This document shows, one piece after another, positions 15,750 through 23,530 of a stretch of DNA of 27,591 nt (the stretch's first letter is position 1; each line of letters begins with the position of its first letter). The position numbers and the translations under genes were made by a program. Location: positions 1-27,591 of the forward strand of contig CAYUOU010000057.1 in the NCBI GenBank assembly GCA_964446485.1. The letters run 5' to 3'. Origin of the DNA: JBDRRP01 sp964446485 (GTDB lineage Bacteria > Desulfobacterota > Desulfobacteria > Desulfobacterales > JBDRRP01). The notes under the pieces are model-generated. The model saw nothing but the letters and a program-made list of their open reading frames with translations. It was not told where the DNA came from and made no database searches.

Positions 15750-17243
15750 CTAATCCGGCCAGGGCAAAATGAAATCTGCGCGGATTACTCGGCGGGTATC
15801 CGCCGTGACCGCGGCAGGGTGTCCCATTTTCACTCCAGGCACCCAGATAATATCCCCGCCGCTGACCAGCACCGGTGTCGATGATCGGCGCCCAGGCGCG
15901 ATTTTTTGGTCTTTCAGCAGTTTGTAGACCTTTTGTGAGCCGGCCATGCCCAGCGGCTGAAACCGGTCGCCGTGGCGCACGCTGCGAAGAATCAGCGGAA
16001 ATAAAAGCTTTTCCATATCAAAAAAGGCAACACAGTGTCCAGCGCTATACCCCCTGCCAAGGGCTTCCGGACCCGTCTCCCAAAGTGCGATGCCGGCCCC
16101 GCGTCCGCCATCGTCGATTTGCAGGGTGCAAGACGCACCGGGTCGCGGTTCTGTAAGCTCAAAACGGTAGGGTGCTCCCCGTTTGTCCGCCGGCGGGCAG
16201 GTGCGCATGGACGATGGGCAGCGGCGCAGGATCAAGCGATCGTATTGCCTTGAGACCTGAATCCGTCCCGGCAGATGGCGGCCTCCGCTGCCGCCCTGTT
16301 GGCGAGCCAAGGCGACCACGGCGTCGACATGACCATGGGAAATCCCCTGTGTATCGCCCTTGATTTGCCCAATGGCGACTCTCACCATGCGCCGCTGGAG
16401 GGCCAGCGGGCATGCTGCCAACGCCGTTGCCGACAGGGTCATGGATGAAGCGCCATGATTCAGGGTGGCTGCGGTCAACTGCTCGGCGGCCAGCCCGTCG
16501 ATCCAGGTGTTTTCGGCATTGATGATCTCGGCAGTTCGGGCCAGGGCAGAAACGACCTGAGCATTGACGTGTTCGGCCAGGACGGGAAGGATGTCATGTC
16601 GAATACGGTTTCGGGTCATCCGGCGGTCTGTGTTTGAGGCGTCAACCCGGTAGGGTCGCCTCACGGCCGACAGATAGGTCAAGATGTCTTTGCGGGAAAA
16701 GTCGATGAGCGGGCGAATCACCCATTTGTCCCGAGTTGGGGCGATGCCTGTCAGGCCGGACGGGCCGCTGCCTCTGGCAAGATTCATCAGCATTTGTTCG
16801 GCGCAATCATCCCGGTGATGCCCGACAGCCACCCGTTGATAGCCATGGCTGATGCACAGATCGGAAAAGAAACCATAGCGGACGGCCCGACCGGCGGTTT
16901 CGACGGACATGCCGTGATGGCGGCCAAAATCGGCGACATCGCGCGTCAGGTGATGGCAGGCCAGCCCGAGAGTTCCGGCGAGCCGGGTCACGAAGTCCGC
17001 CGCTTCGGCGGCATCCGGCTGAAGGCCATGGTTGACGTGGGCAACCGCCAGTGAGAGTTCCCACCGGGGGGCGACACGGTGAAGGAGATGGACCATTGCA
17101 ACGGAGTCGCTCCCACCGGAGACGGCCACCAGAACCGAATCACCGGGAACGATCATGTGGTGCCGGGTCAGAATGTCGTTGAGGCGGTCTACCGCCCAGC
17201 CGTCGGCTGTCGGCTTACGGCAATCGTTTGGCAATGGTGGCAT
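15750..17243 (-). CDS. tilS: tRNA(Ile)-lysidine synthase
   Basis: A 497-residue enzyme that uses ATP to attach lysine to C34 of the CAU-anticodon tRNA-Ile, changing both its codon reading and its charging. The PP-loop is SGGSDS (42-47), followed by AHVNHGL, GHHRDDCAEQ and TRNRIRHDILP. The C-terminal TilS domain carries RHGDRFQPLGMAGSQKVYKL and LKDQKIA. It is slightly longer than most family members. ATG 17243 lies inside the end of the upstream lipoprotein gene (29-base overlap), which suggests coupled translation. A 73-base gap separates it from ftsH. Confidence 0.95.
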   Translation of the reverse strand: MPPLPNDCRKPTADGWAVDRLNDILTRHHMIVPGDSVLVAVSGGSDSVAMVHLLHRVAPRWELSLAVAHVNHGLQPDAAEAADFVTRLAGTLGLACHHLTRDVADFGRHHGMSVETAGRAVRYGFFSDLCISHGYQRVAVGHHRDDCAEQMLMNLARGSGPSGLTGIAPTRDKWVIRPLIDFSRKDILTYLSAVRRPYRVDASNTDRRMTRNRIRHDILPVLAEHVNAQVVSALARTAEIINAENTWIDGLAAEQLTAATLNHGASSMTLSATALAACPLALQRRMVRVAIGQIKGDTQGISHGHVDAVVALARQQGGSGGRHLPGRIQVSRQYDRLILRRCPSSMRTCPPADKRGAPYRFELTEPRPGASCTLQIDDGGRGAGIALWETGPEALGRGYSAGHCVAFFDMEKLLFPLILRSVRHGDRFQPLGMAGSQKVYKLLKDQKIAPGRRSSTPVLVSGGDIIWVPGVKMGHPAAVTADTRRVIRADFILPWPD

Positions 17244-17601
17244 GGATCAGTTCCGAGCCAGGTTTGTCCCAGTAACCGACGGCACCGGAGCGGACGCCAA
17301 TTTCGGTGGTTTCGGCTCCGATGAAGCGGACAACGGCGATAACGGACTTTTCATCGGTGCGTATTCCTGAAAACGTCGTTTCCGTTGCTCCTGACTTTTT
17401 TTCAGTGACCACAATTTTCAACACCCTAAGGGATGTTTCCGTCGCCAGCATCGCAGTTTCATAATCGGCCCGATAGGTTCGCTTGAGATCCCCATTGACA
17501 TAAGTGTACACCCCGGCGGCGGCACCGGCGACAACGGCGGCACACCCGGTTGCCGTCAGCAAGATCAGTCCTAATAGAATCGTTCCGGATATCCGGCTCA
17601 T
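17215..17601 (-). CDS. DUF3568-type small lipoprotein
   Basis: A 128-residue exported lipoprotein. The signal ends in a lipobox, LTATGC, with Cys near residue 20, followed by an Ala/Gly-rich AAVVAGAAAGVYTYVNGDLK stretch. The rest matches the layout of DUF3568 proteins (a tail with KSGATETTFSGIRTDEKSV and IRVG-like strands), whose function is not known. ATG 17601 has GGGAGG at 5-base spacing; an upstream in-frame ATG at 17658 lacks a site. It overlaps tilS by 29 bases and appears to head the tilS-ftsH-folP-cdaR-coaX run. Confidence 0.75.
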   Translation of the reverse strand: MSRISGTILLGLILLTATGCAAVVAGAAAGVYTYVNGDLKRTYRADYETAMLATETSLRVLKIVVTEKKSGATETTFSGIRTDEKSVIAVVRFIGAETTEIGVRSGAVGYWDKPGSELIHATIAKRLP

Positions 17602-17654
17602 GGGGCCTCCCGCTTCCATAGGGTGCTTGGTTTCGGTGGGTCGTCTGGGTACGG

Positions 17655-17683
17655 GCAATACGGTATGTCATGAAACGTGTCAA
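17655..17683 (-). promoter_or_regulatory. Possible sigma70 promoter for the DUF3568-tilS-ftsH run
   Basis: On the minus strand a perfect TTGACA (17683-17678) is followed after 17 bases by TATTGC (17660-17655). The -35 is ideal but the -10 matches only three of six. It would start transcription near 17648, about 47 bases before the lipoprotein start. Confidence 0.35.
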
Positions 17684-17846
17684 CGTCAAACGCCGGATCT
17701 TGCGGCCGGCCAGATATTCACCACGGCATGTTGCCCAGGAAGCACCTTTCAGCCTGCCGGGGTACCTTGACGTCGCCAATTAGGTCTTGTCAAACAAGGA
17801 CTCACCGGTTAAGGAAGGGGCAACTCCGCGCGGGGATGTGGACCGC

Positions 17847-17902
17847 CCGGAACCGGAGGTCGGTCACCCCCTGACCGGAACCGGAGGTCGGTCACCCCCT
17901 GA
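17847..17902. repeat. Perfect 28-base tandem duplication
   Basis: Two identical 28-base units, 17847-17874 and 17875-17902, lie head to tail without a spacer. Each begins CCGGAACCGGAGG and ends TCACCCCCTGA. The junction creates an inverted repeat, CGGTCA / TGACCG around CCCCC (17861-17877). It lies about 40 bases upstream of the SRP RNA gene. Confidence 0.9.
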
Positions 17903-17940
17903 TCGACGCTATCGGGATGTTCCGGCGGGATCCCGCACTT

Positions 17941-18041
17941 ATGGACCGGTCGCCACGCAACAAACGGTTACGAACTTCGTCAGGTCCGGAAGGAAGCAGC
18001 GATAAGTAATGCGGTTTGTGTCGTGGTCTGATCCGGTCCAC
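17941..18041 (+). ncRNA. ffs: Signal recognition particle RNA, small bacterial 4.5S type
   Basis: The conserved domain IV core AGGTCCGGAAGGAAGCAGC is at 17982-18000; this is the Ffh-binding apical hairpin with its GGAA tetraloop. The flanks pair over the full length: GGACCGG (17943-17949) with CCGGTCC (18033-18039), CCACG (17953-17957) with CGTGG (18022-18026), ACAAAC (17960-17965) with GTTTGT (18014-18019), and ACTT with AAGT near the core. The size, about 100 bases, is that of the short SRP RNA lacking an Alu domain. A T-rich stretch (18049-18059) follows and may end transcription. The RNA pairs with Ffh to target membrane proteins. Exact ends are approximate. Confidence 0.93.
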
Positions 18042-18217
18042 CCCGTCGGTTTTCTTTGTCTCCCCCCCCGATCGCTACTGTTGCCGGCTCGCCCCCCCCA
18101 GGGTGCGCGCCATCTGCAGCCATCCACCGCCGACCACTTCTGCATCCCGCTAAATATCAATAAATAGCAATAAAATCGGTTAGTTAAGCCCTATACCCCC
18201 TGGCCATGGCTGCAATC

Positions 18218-18245
18218 TTGACATCGAGGCATCTCGTCTTATGTT
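18218..18245 (+). promoter_or_regulatory. Putative sigma70-type promoter for grpE-dnaK
   Basis: TTGACA at 18218-18223, 16-base spacer, TATGTT at 18240-18245, about 50 bases before the grpE start. No CIRCE inverted repeat (the HrcA site) and no good sigma32 consensus was seen in 18042-18297, so how heat-shock control is achieved is unclear. Confidence 0.45.
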
Positions 18246-18297
18246 TTGCCCACAATTATCCACTCACATTTTTAAATTTTGGAGAAAAATCGATAGG

Positions 18298-18930
18298 ATG
18301 GCTGACAAGATCACGATCTCGAGCGAAGCCGAGAACGCAGCAGACGGTCCCAATCAAGTCTCGCCGGAAGTTTCCACTGAAAATGATCATCAATCCAATT
18401 CGCCCTCTTCGGAGGCTGAAGACGATCCGATCACAGCACTCACCGAACAGCTGGCAGCCGCTGAAGCCACATCCAGTGATCATTATGATCGACTTCTGAG
18501 GGTCACTGCCGAATTTGAAAATTACAAAAAGCGCTCTGCCAAGGAATACGGTGATCTGAGGAAGTTTGCCAATGAGTCGCTGCTCAGGGACTTACTTCAC
18601 GTGGTGGACAACCTGGATCGGGCGTTGGAGACATGTGACGCCAGCCAGGGCGCCGACGCGATTTTAAAGGGTGTGGAACTGACGCGCATAGATCTGCTGA
18701 AGATTTTTGAACGGTTTTCGGTTGAAGCGGTTGATGCGGTGGGGAGGCCCTTCGACCCGGCCTACCAGCAGGCGGTCATGCAGGAGCCCACTGCTGAGGT
18801 GCCGGAGAACACCGTCGTTCGTGAACTTCAGAAAGGGTACACGCTTCATGGTCGATTGTTGAGACCCGCCATGGTGGTCGTGGCCACCGCCGTCAGCCAA
18901 CAATCAGACGACGCACCAAAGAATTCTTAG
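18298..18930 (+). CDS. grpE: Nucleotide exchange factor GrpE
   Basis: A 210-residue co-chaperone that releases ADP from DnaK. An acidic, disordered N-terminus (1-55) is followed by the long dimerising helix (about 58-110, with LRVTAEFENYKKR) and the C-terminal beta domain, with the family signature VVRELQKGYTLHGRLLRPAMVVV. ATG 18298 was chosen because MADKITI fits typical GrpE starts; the frame opens at 18241. GGAG lies 13 bases upstream, longer than usual, so the ribosome binding site is mediocre. It is co-directional with dnaK, 48 bases downstream. hrcA does not precede it. Confidence 0.95.
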   Translation: MADKITISSEAENAADGPNQVSPEVSTENDHQSNSPSSEAEDDPITALTEQLAAAEATSSDHYDRLLRVTAEFENYKKRSAKEYGDLRKFANESLLRDLLHVVDNLDRALETCDASQGADAILKGVELTRIDLLKIFERFSVEAVDAVGRPFDPAYQQAVMQEPTAEVPENTVVRELQKGYTLHGRLLRPAMVVVATAVSQQSDDAPKNS

Positions 18931-18978
18931 GCTCAACTCATTTCATCGGCAGCAGAGAGGGACAAGGAGGAGAACAAC

Positions 18979-20904
18979 ATGGGTAAGATTATCGGAATCG
19001 ATCTCGGGACCACCAATTCCTGCGTGGCCATTATGGAGGCGGGAGATGCCAGGGTGATCACCAACGCAGAGGGGGGCAGGACCACGCCTTCCGTTGTGGC
19101 CATCTCCGAGAGCGGCGAACGCCTGGTTGGGCAGATTGCCAAACGGCAGGCCATCACAAATCCGGAAAACACCGTCTTTGGTGTCAAACGACTGATCGGC
19201 CGGAAATTCAAGTCGAAAATCGTTCAAGACGACAAGGCGATCCTGCCATACGAAATCGAGGCGGCCGGCAACGGAGATATCCGCATCAATCTCAAAGGCA
19301 AGCAGTACAGCCCGGCTGAGATCTCGTCATTCATTTTGGCCAATATCAAAAAGACCGCTGAAGATTACCTTGGCGAGCCGGTGACAGACGCCGTCATTAC
19401 CGTGCCGGCCTATTTCGACGACAGTCAGCGACAGGCCACCAAGGATGCGGGCAAGATCGCCGGGCTCAATGTTCAGCGAATCATCAATGAGCCCACCGCG
19501 GCCTCCCTGGCCTATGGCCTGGACAAGAAGAGTGAAGAGAAGATCGCCGTCTTTGACCTGGGTGGCGGGACCTTCGATATCTCGATTCTCGAAATCGGCG
19601 AAGGCGTTTTCGAGGTGAAAGCAACCAATGGCGACACGCATTTGGGCGGTGAGGATTTTGACTTGCGGCTCATCGATTATCTGGCCAATGAGTTCAAGAA
19701 GGATCAGGGCATTGACTTGCGAAGCGATAAGATGGCCCTTCAGCGTCTCAAGGAAGCGGCCGAGAAGGCCAAGATGGAACTGTCCGCCTCCATGGAGACC
19801 GATGTCAATCTACCCTTTATTACAGCGGATGCCAGCGGCCCGAAACACCTCAACATCCGCCTTTCTCGCGCCAAGCTCGAGGCTCTCGTGGCAGATCTTC
19901 TCGACAACCTGGAGGCGCCCTGTCGGATGGCCTTGAAGGACGCCGGGATGAGTCCGGACGCGGTCAACGAAGTCATCCTTGTGGGTGGCATGACCCGCAT
20001 GCCTGCCGTCCAGGCACGGGTAAAAAAGATTTTCGGCAAAGAGCCAAACCGGGGCGTCAACCCCGACGAAGTGGTGGCGCTTGGCGCGGCCATTCAGGGC
20101 GGTGTGCTCGGCGGCGACGTCAAAGACGTGTTGCTTTTGGATGTAACCCCGCTTTCGCTGGGTATCGAGACCCTGGGCGGCGTCATGACCCGGCTCATCG
20201 AAAAGAACACCACCATCCCGACGCGAAAAAGCCAGGTATTTTCCACGGCCGCCGACAGTCAGCCGGCGGTTTCCATTCACGTGCTCCAGGGGGAGCGGGA
20301 GATGGCCGGCGATAACAAGACCCTGGGGCGGTTTGAACTGGTGGGCATCCCGCCGGCACCACGCGGCGTCCCCCAGATCGAAGTTACCTTCGATATCGAT
20401 GCCAACGGCATCGTCAAGGTCTCAGCCAAAGACAAGGCCACCGGCAAGGAGCAATCGATCCAGATTACGGCCTCTTCGGGGCTGACCAAGGAAGAAATCG
20501 AAAAATTGGTCAAAGAGGCCGAGTCCCATGCCGACGACGACAAGAAGAAACGGGCGCTGGTGGAGGCGCGAAACGGCGCCGACGCCCTGATCTATTCTAC
20601 GGAAAAATCCTTGAAGGACCTGGGCGATAAGATCGACGCTGAAACCCGTGGCAAGGTGGAGGTTGCCATCGCCCCCCTGAGAAAAGCCATGGAAGGCGAC
20701 GATGCCGATGAAATTCAGCGGCTCAGCGAAGAACTGACCCAAGCCTCGCATAAGCTGGCGGAGGCCATGTATGCGCAGGCCAACCAGGCCGGTGGCGATC
20801 AGGCCGCCGGTGGGCAGGGCGGAGAGCAGCCCGGCGCCGCCGATGCTGCAGACGACGACGTCGTCGACGCTGATTTCGAAGAGGTCAAGGACGACAAAAA
20901 GTAG
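18979..20904 (+). CDS. dnaK: Chaperone protein DnaK (Hsp70)
   Basis: A 641-residue Hsp70. The nucleotide-binding domain begins IIGIDLGTTNSCVAIM and includes the phosphate-2 motif VFDLGGGTFDISIL and the adenosine motif LVGGMTRMPAVQ. The linker DVLLLDVTPLSLGIE leads to the substrate-binding domain. The C-terminal lid ends in a Gly/Ala/Gln-rich stretch and the acidic DDDVVDADFEEVKDDKK tail, as in Gram-negative DnaKs. A strong ribosome binding site (AAGGAGG, 18964-18970) precedes the ATG. dnaJ does not follow; the unit closes with a strong terminator. Confidence 0.98.
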   Translation: MGKIIGIDLGTTNSCVAIMEAGDARVITNAEGGRTTPSVVAISESGERLVGQIAKRQAITNPENTVFGVKRLIGRKFKSKIVQDDKAILPYEIEAAGNGDIRINLKGKQYSPAEISSFILANIKKTAEDYLGEPVTDAVITVPAYFDDSQRQATKDAGKIAGLNVQRIINEPTAASLAYGLDKKSEEKIAVFDLGGGTFDISILEIGEGVFEVKATNGDTHLGGEDFDLRLIDYLANEFKKDQGIDLRSDKMALQRLKEAAEKAKMELSASMETDVNLPFITADASGPKHLNIRLSRAKLEALVADLLDNLEAPCRMALKDAGMSPDAVNEVILVGGMTRMPAVQARVKKIFGKEPNRGVNPDEVVALGAAIQGGVLGGDVKDVLLLDVTPLSLGIETLGGVMTRLIEKNTTIPTRKSQVFSTAADSQPAVSIHVLQGEREMAGDNKTLGRFELVGIPPAPRGVPQIEVTFDIDANGIVKVSAKDKATGKEQSIQITASSGLTKEEIEKLVKEAESHADDDKKKRALVEARNGADALIYSTEKSLKDLGDKIDAETRGKVEVAIAPLRKAMEGDDADEIQRLSEELTQASHKLAEAMYAQANQAGGDQAAGGQGGEQPGAADAADDDVVDADFEEVKDDKK

Positions 20905-20936
20905 AACAACCCCATCGAAGGTGATACGCAAAAAAA

Positions 20937-20969
20937 TAAAACCCGCGGCCCCGGTGCCGCGGGTTTTTT
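20937..20969. terminator. Strong intrinsic terminator after dnaK, probably bidirectional
   Basis: ACCCGCGGC (20941-20949) pairs with GCCGCGGGT (20956-20964), extended by A/T pairs, with a 6-base loop and a run of six T (20964-20969). The A-run on the left gives a T-run on the minus strand, so it can also end the acyl-CoA synthetase transcript that converges from 21007. Confidence 0.9.
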
Positions 20970-21006
20970 CTCAGGCTCTCCATGAGCCTCCAGTCGAAAA
21001 GTTGGA

Positions 21007-22587
21007 TCAGCTGTCCAGGGAGAAGGTCTCTTCCTTGCCGGTGTAAATTTTTCGCAGCTTGGGTTTCTCGATCTTTCCGGTGGGGTTGCGGGGTACTTTG
21101 CCAAAGATGACTTTTCGAGGCCGCTTGTAGCGAGGCAGATCTTCGCAAAACGCGTTCACTGCTTCTTTGGTGAGTGTTTTCCCCGGTTTTACTTGAACGA
21201 TGGCGGCGGCGATCTCACCAAGACGCAGGCTGGGCATGCCGATGACGGCTACATCCTGGATGGCGGGGTGTGCCTGAAGAAAGTCCTCTATTTCCACCGG
21301 ATAAATGTTTTCCCCGCCAGTGATGATGACGTCTTTGGCACGATCCACCAACCAGATAAAGCCGTCTTCGTCGCTTCGGGCGATGTCTCCGGTCATCAGC
21401 CATCCATTGACGAGGACCGCCCTCGTCGCCTCCGGGTTCCGATAGTATTCCTTCATGATCCCTGGCCCTTTGATGGCCAACTCGCCCGGGCTGCCCGGAG
21501 AAACCGATTTGCCGTCTCGATCGAGGATCATGGTCTCCCAGTCGAATCCCGGTTTTCCAACGGCGCCGACCTTGTGGCTGTTTTCGATGCCCAGGTGAAC
21601 ACACCCGGGTCCGGTGGCTTCCGTGAGTCCGTAGTTGGTATCATACTGGTGCCTGGGAAAGATTTTTTGCCATTCTTTGATGAGACTGGGCGGGACTGGC
21701 TGCGCGCCGATATGCATCAGGCGCCATCGGTCCAGTCGGTAATCGGTCAATTTCAGTTCGCCGCTTTCAATGGCAAAGAGGATGTCCAGAGCCCAGGGGA
21801 CCAGCAGCCAGACGATGGTGATGTCTTCTTCGGAGACGGCTTCGAGGATCCAGCGAGGCTCGATGCCCTTGAGGATGACCGACCTGGCGCCCACGATGAA
21901 GTTGCCAAACCAGTGCATCTTGGCGCCGGTGTGGTAGAGCGGCGGAATGCACAAGAAGTTGTCTTCGTGGGTCTGCCGGTGATGGCGGTTTTCCACATAA
22001 CAGGCAAATTCGAGGTTGCGGTGCGTCAGCAAGGTGGCTTTGGGGGTGCCGGTAGTGCCGGAGGTAAAGTACAGGGCCGCATCATCACATAGCGAGATGT
22101 CCACGGTCGGAGGCATGGAGGGCGCCGTGGCGATGAGATCGGCGTAGCTCAATGCATAGTTGGGGCGCAAGGCCTCGGGGCCGGTAAAGATATAGTGACG
22201 GACGGTGGCGTCCAGTTCGGACTTGATGGCATTGATCCGCTCAATGAACGCTTCTCCGAAAATGAAGATCACCGGTTCGGCCGTGTGGGCGCATTTGAGA
22301 ATGGTTTTGGCCACGAATCGAAAATTCAAGGGGACAGCCCATGCCCCGGTGCGCAGGATGCCGAAATAAATGGGTAGCCAATTAAGGCAGTTGGTCATCA
22401 ACTGCACCACGCGGTCTCCCGTCACCACCCCCATGGTCATCAGCGCCTGGGCCAGCTGGTTGGCCTGGTCGTCGAACTGGCGCCACGTGATTTGTGTGCG
22501 CTGGTTTTCTTGGGGGGCGCGCTCGATCAACGCCACCGCATCGCCGTATTGGCGGGCGTTACGGGCCAGAATTTCCGTGATGATCAT
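21007..22587 (-). CDS. AMP-forming acyl-CoA synthetase
   Basis: A 526-residue member of the ANL superfamily that makes acyl-CoA from a carboxylic acid, ATP and CoA. Motifs: the phosphate loop YFTSGTTGTPKATLLTH (173-189), the YGLTEATGPG motif, the hinge GDIARSDEDGFIWLVDRAKD with ITGGENIYPVEIE, and the catalytic Lys in NPTGKIEKPKLR near the C-terminus. It resembles fatty acid, feruloyl or cyclic-acid CoA ligases; the substrate is not readable. I chose ATG 22587 with AAAGGA seven bases upstream rather than the TTG five codons earlier, which overlaps that site. It converges on dnaK. Confidence 0.92.
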   Translation of the reverse strand: MIITEILARNARQYGDAVALIERAPQENQRTQITWRQFDDQANQLAQALMTMGVVTGDRVVQLMTNCLNWLPIYFGILRTGAWAVPLNFRFVAKTILKCAHTAEPVIFIFGEAFIERINAIKSELDATVRHYIFTGPEALRPNYALSYADLIATAPSMPPTVDISLCDDAALYFTSGTTGTPKATLLTHRNLEFACYVENRHHRQTHEDNFLCIPPLYHTGAKMHWFGNFIVGARSVILKGIEPRWILEAVSEEDITIVWLLVPWALDILFAIESGELKLTDYRLDRWRLMHIGAQPVPPSLIKEWQKIFPRHQYDTNYGLTEATGPGCVHLGIENSHKVGAVGKPGFDWETMILDRDGKSVSPGSPGELAIKGPGIMKEYYRNPEATRAVLVNGWLMTGDIARSDEDGFIWLVDRAKDVIITGGENIYPVEIEDFLQAHPAIQDVAVIGMPSLRLGEIAAAIVQVKPGKTLTKEAVNAFCEDLPRYKRPRKVIFGKVPRNPTGKIEKPKLRKIYTGKEETFSLDS

Positions 22588-22645
22588 GGATTTTCCTTTC
22601 AACCTGTGAAAAATCTGGCTGTCTCATGCCGACACCGGATGTTGC

Positions 22646-22726
22646 CGTATCTACGAAGAGATTCTCCGAAAATATCCGAATGCGGCAGTGGCCGGCGATG
22701 CGCGAAAGCGGCTCAAGGCTCTGGGG
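22646..22726 (+). pseudogene. TPR-like coding fragment between two minus-strand genes
   Basis: In one plus-strand frame this stretch reads RIYEEILRKYPNAAVAGDAR then KRLKALG, which looks like the end of a tetratricopeptide (TPR) helix pair as seen at the C-termini of envelope TPR proteins. The frame is closed by TGA at 22607-22609 upstream, has no ATG, and loses the pattern after 22726, continuing antisense into the flavoprotein gene. It may be a degraded gene remnant or chance; no ribosome binding site is visible. Confidence 0.3.
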
Positions 22727-22751
22727 AAAACCCCCCGAGACGATGGGGCGC

Positions 22752-23342
22752 CTATTTGCGCCGGGCAGCGATGGCAAGGTCGCGGCCGGCCTGGTAGGCC
22801 GCCAGGCATTTTTCGGGGTGATGGTAGATGTCGCCCTGATGGTCGATACCGCACACCAGAAGGCTTCGCCACAGCCGGGCGTCCAAAACTTCCAGAAAAT
22901 AGCGCATGGTGAGCAGGGCGCCTTCGAACAGTTTTTTTCCTTGGGTCGCCCCCACACTGATGAACAGGGCATTCTTGGTCGGGGGTCCCTGCGGGGTGTC
23001 GTCCGGTGCAACCCAATATTTTTTGACCCACAGGGATTGACAGCGGTCCATCAGCATCTTCGTATGGGCGCTGACCGTGTAGAAGAAGATGGGGGACGCG
23101 ATCATGATGGCGTCGGCGGTCAGCAAACGGTCTCTCGCCGCGGCGAAATCGTCTTTGATGGCGCATTCTCCGTTTTTCTTACAGGCGTAAATTTCCAAGC
23201 AGGGCGAAATACGCTGATCCCGAAGAACGATTTCGTCAACAGTGGCACCTGCTGACTCCGCACCCACCACCGCATATTTGAGGAGTACAGCGGTATTCCC
23301 GGCCCGGCGAGGGCTTCCATATACGGCAGTGATTGTCGGCAT
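22752..23342 (-). CDS. NADPH-dependent FMN reductase-type flavoprotein
   Basis: A 196-residue flavodoxin-fold protein. The N-terminal FMN phosphate loop is YGSPRRAGNTAVLL (8-21), and the second flavin loop is IASPIFFYTVSAHTKMLMDR (81-100). Relatives are NAD(P)H:FMN reductases and iron-sulfur flavoproteins (Isf). The region PCLEIYACKKNGECAIKDD has Cys48, Cys54 and Cys60; true Isf proteins have a compact four-Cys cluster motif here, so this protein may lack the 4Fe-4S cluster. ATG 23342 has GGGAG eight bases upstream. It is divergent from the DUF554 gene. Confidence 0.85.
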   Translation of the reverse strand: MPTITAVYGSPRRAGNTAVLLKYAVVGAESAGATVDEIVLRDQRISPCLEIYACKKNGECAIKDDFAAARDRLLTADAIMIASPIFFYTVSAHTKMLMDRCQSLWVKKYWVAPDDTPQGPPTKNALFISVGATQGKKLFEGALLTMRYFLEVLDARLWRSLLVCGIDHQGDIYHHPEKCLAAYQAGRDLAIAARRK

Positions 23343-23530
23343 GCGTGTTTCTCCCATCGTCAACGTGATGCTATCGGTGCCGGAAGCTTTTTCACAAACA
23401 CCGTTTCAAGTCAAATTCGGCGGGCGGCGGCCAGCGATGGCTGGAATCACGGCATGCGGGTATTGCAGTTTGTCCGCCAATGCATTACGGTGCCGCTCTT
23501 TTGACCATTCTCATCATCGGGAGGCGCTTC

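Larger units (their letters stand above)
17602..17940. other. Intergenic region with minus-strand promoter candidate and tandem duplication
   Basis: This stretch of about 340 bases separates the minus-strand operon from the SRP RNA gene. It contains the promoter candidate at 17655-17683, the 28-base tandem duplication at 17847-17902 and a 12-base palindrome GCGGGATCCCGC (17925-17936) right before the RNA gene. Short open frames cross it on both strands, but none has a convincing start site or family resemblance. No tRNA fold was found. Confidence 0.6.
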
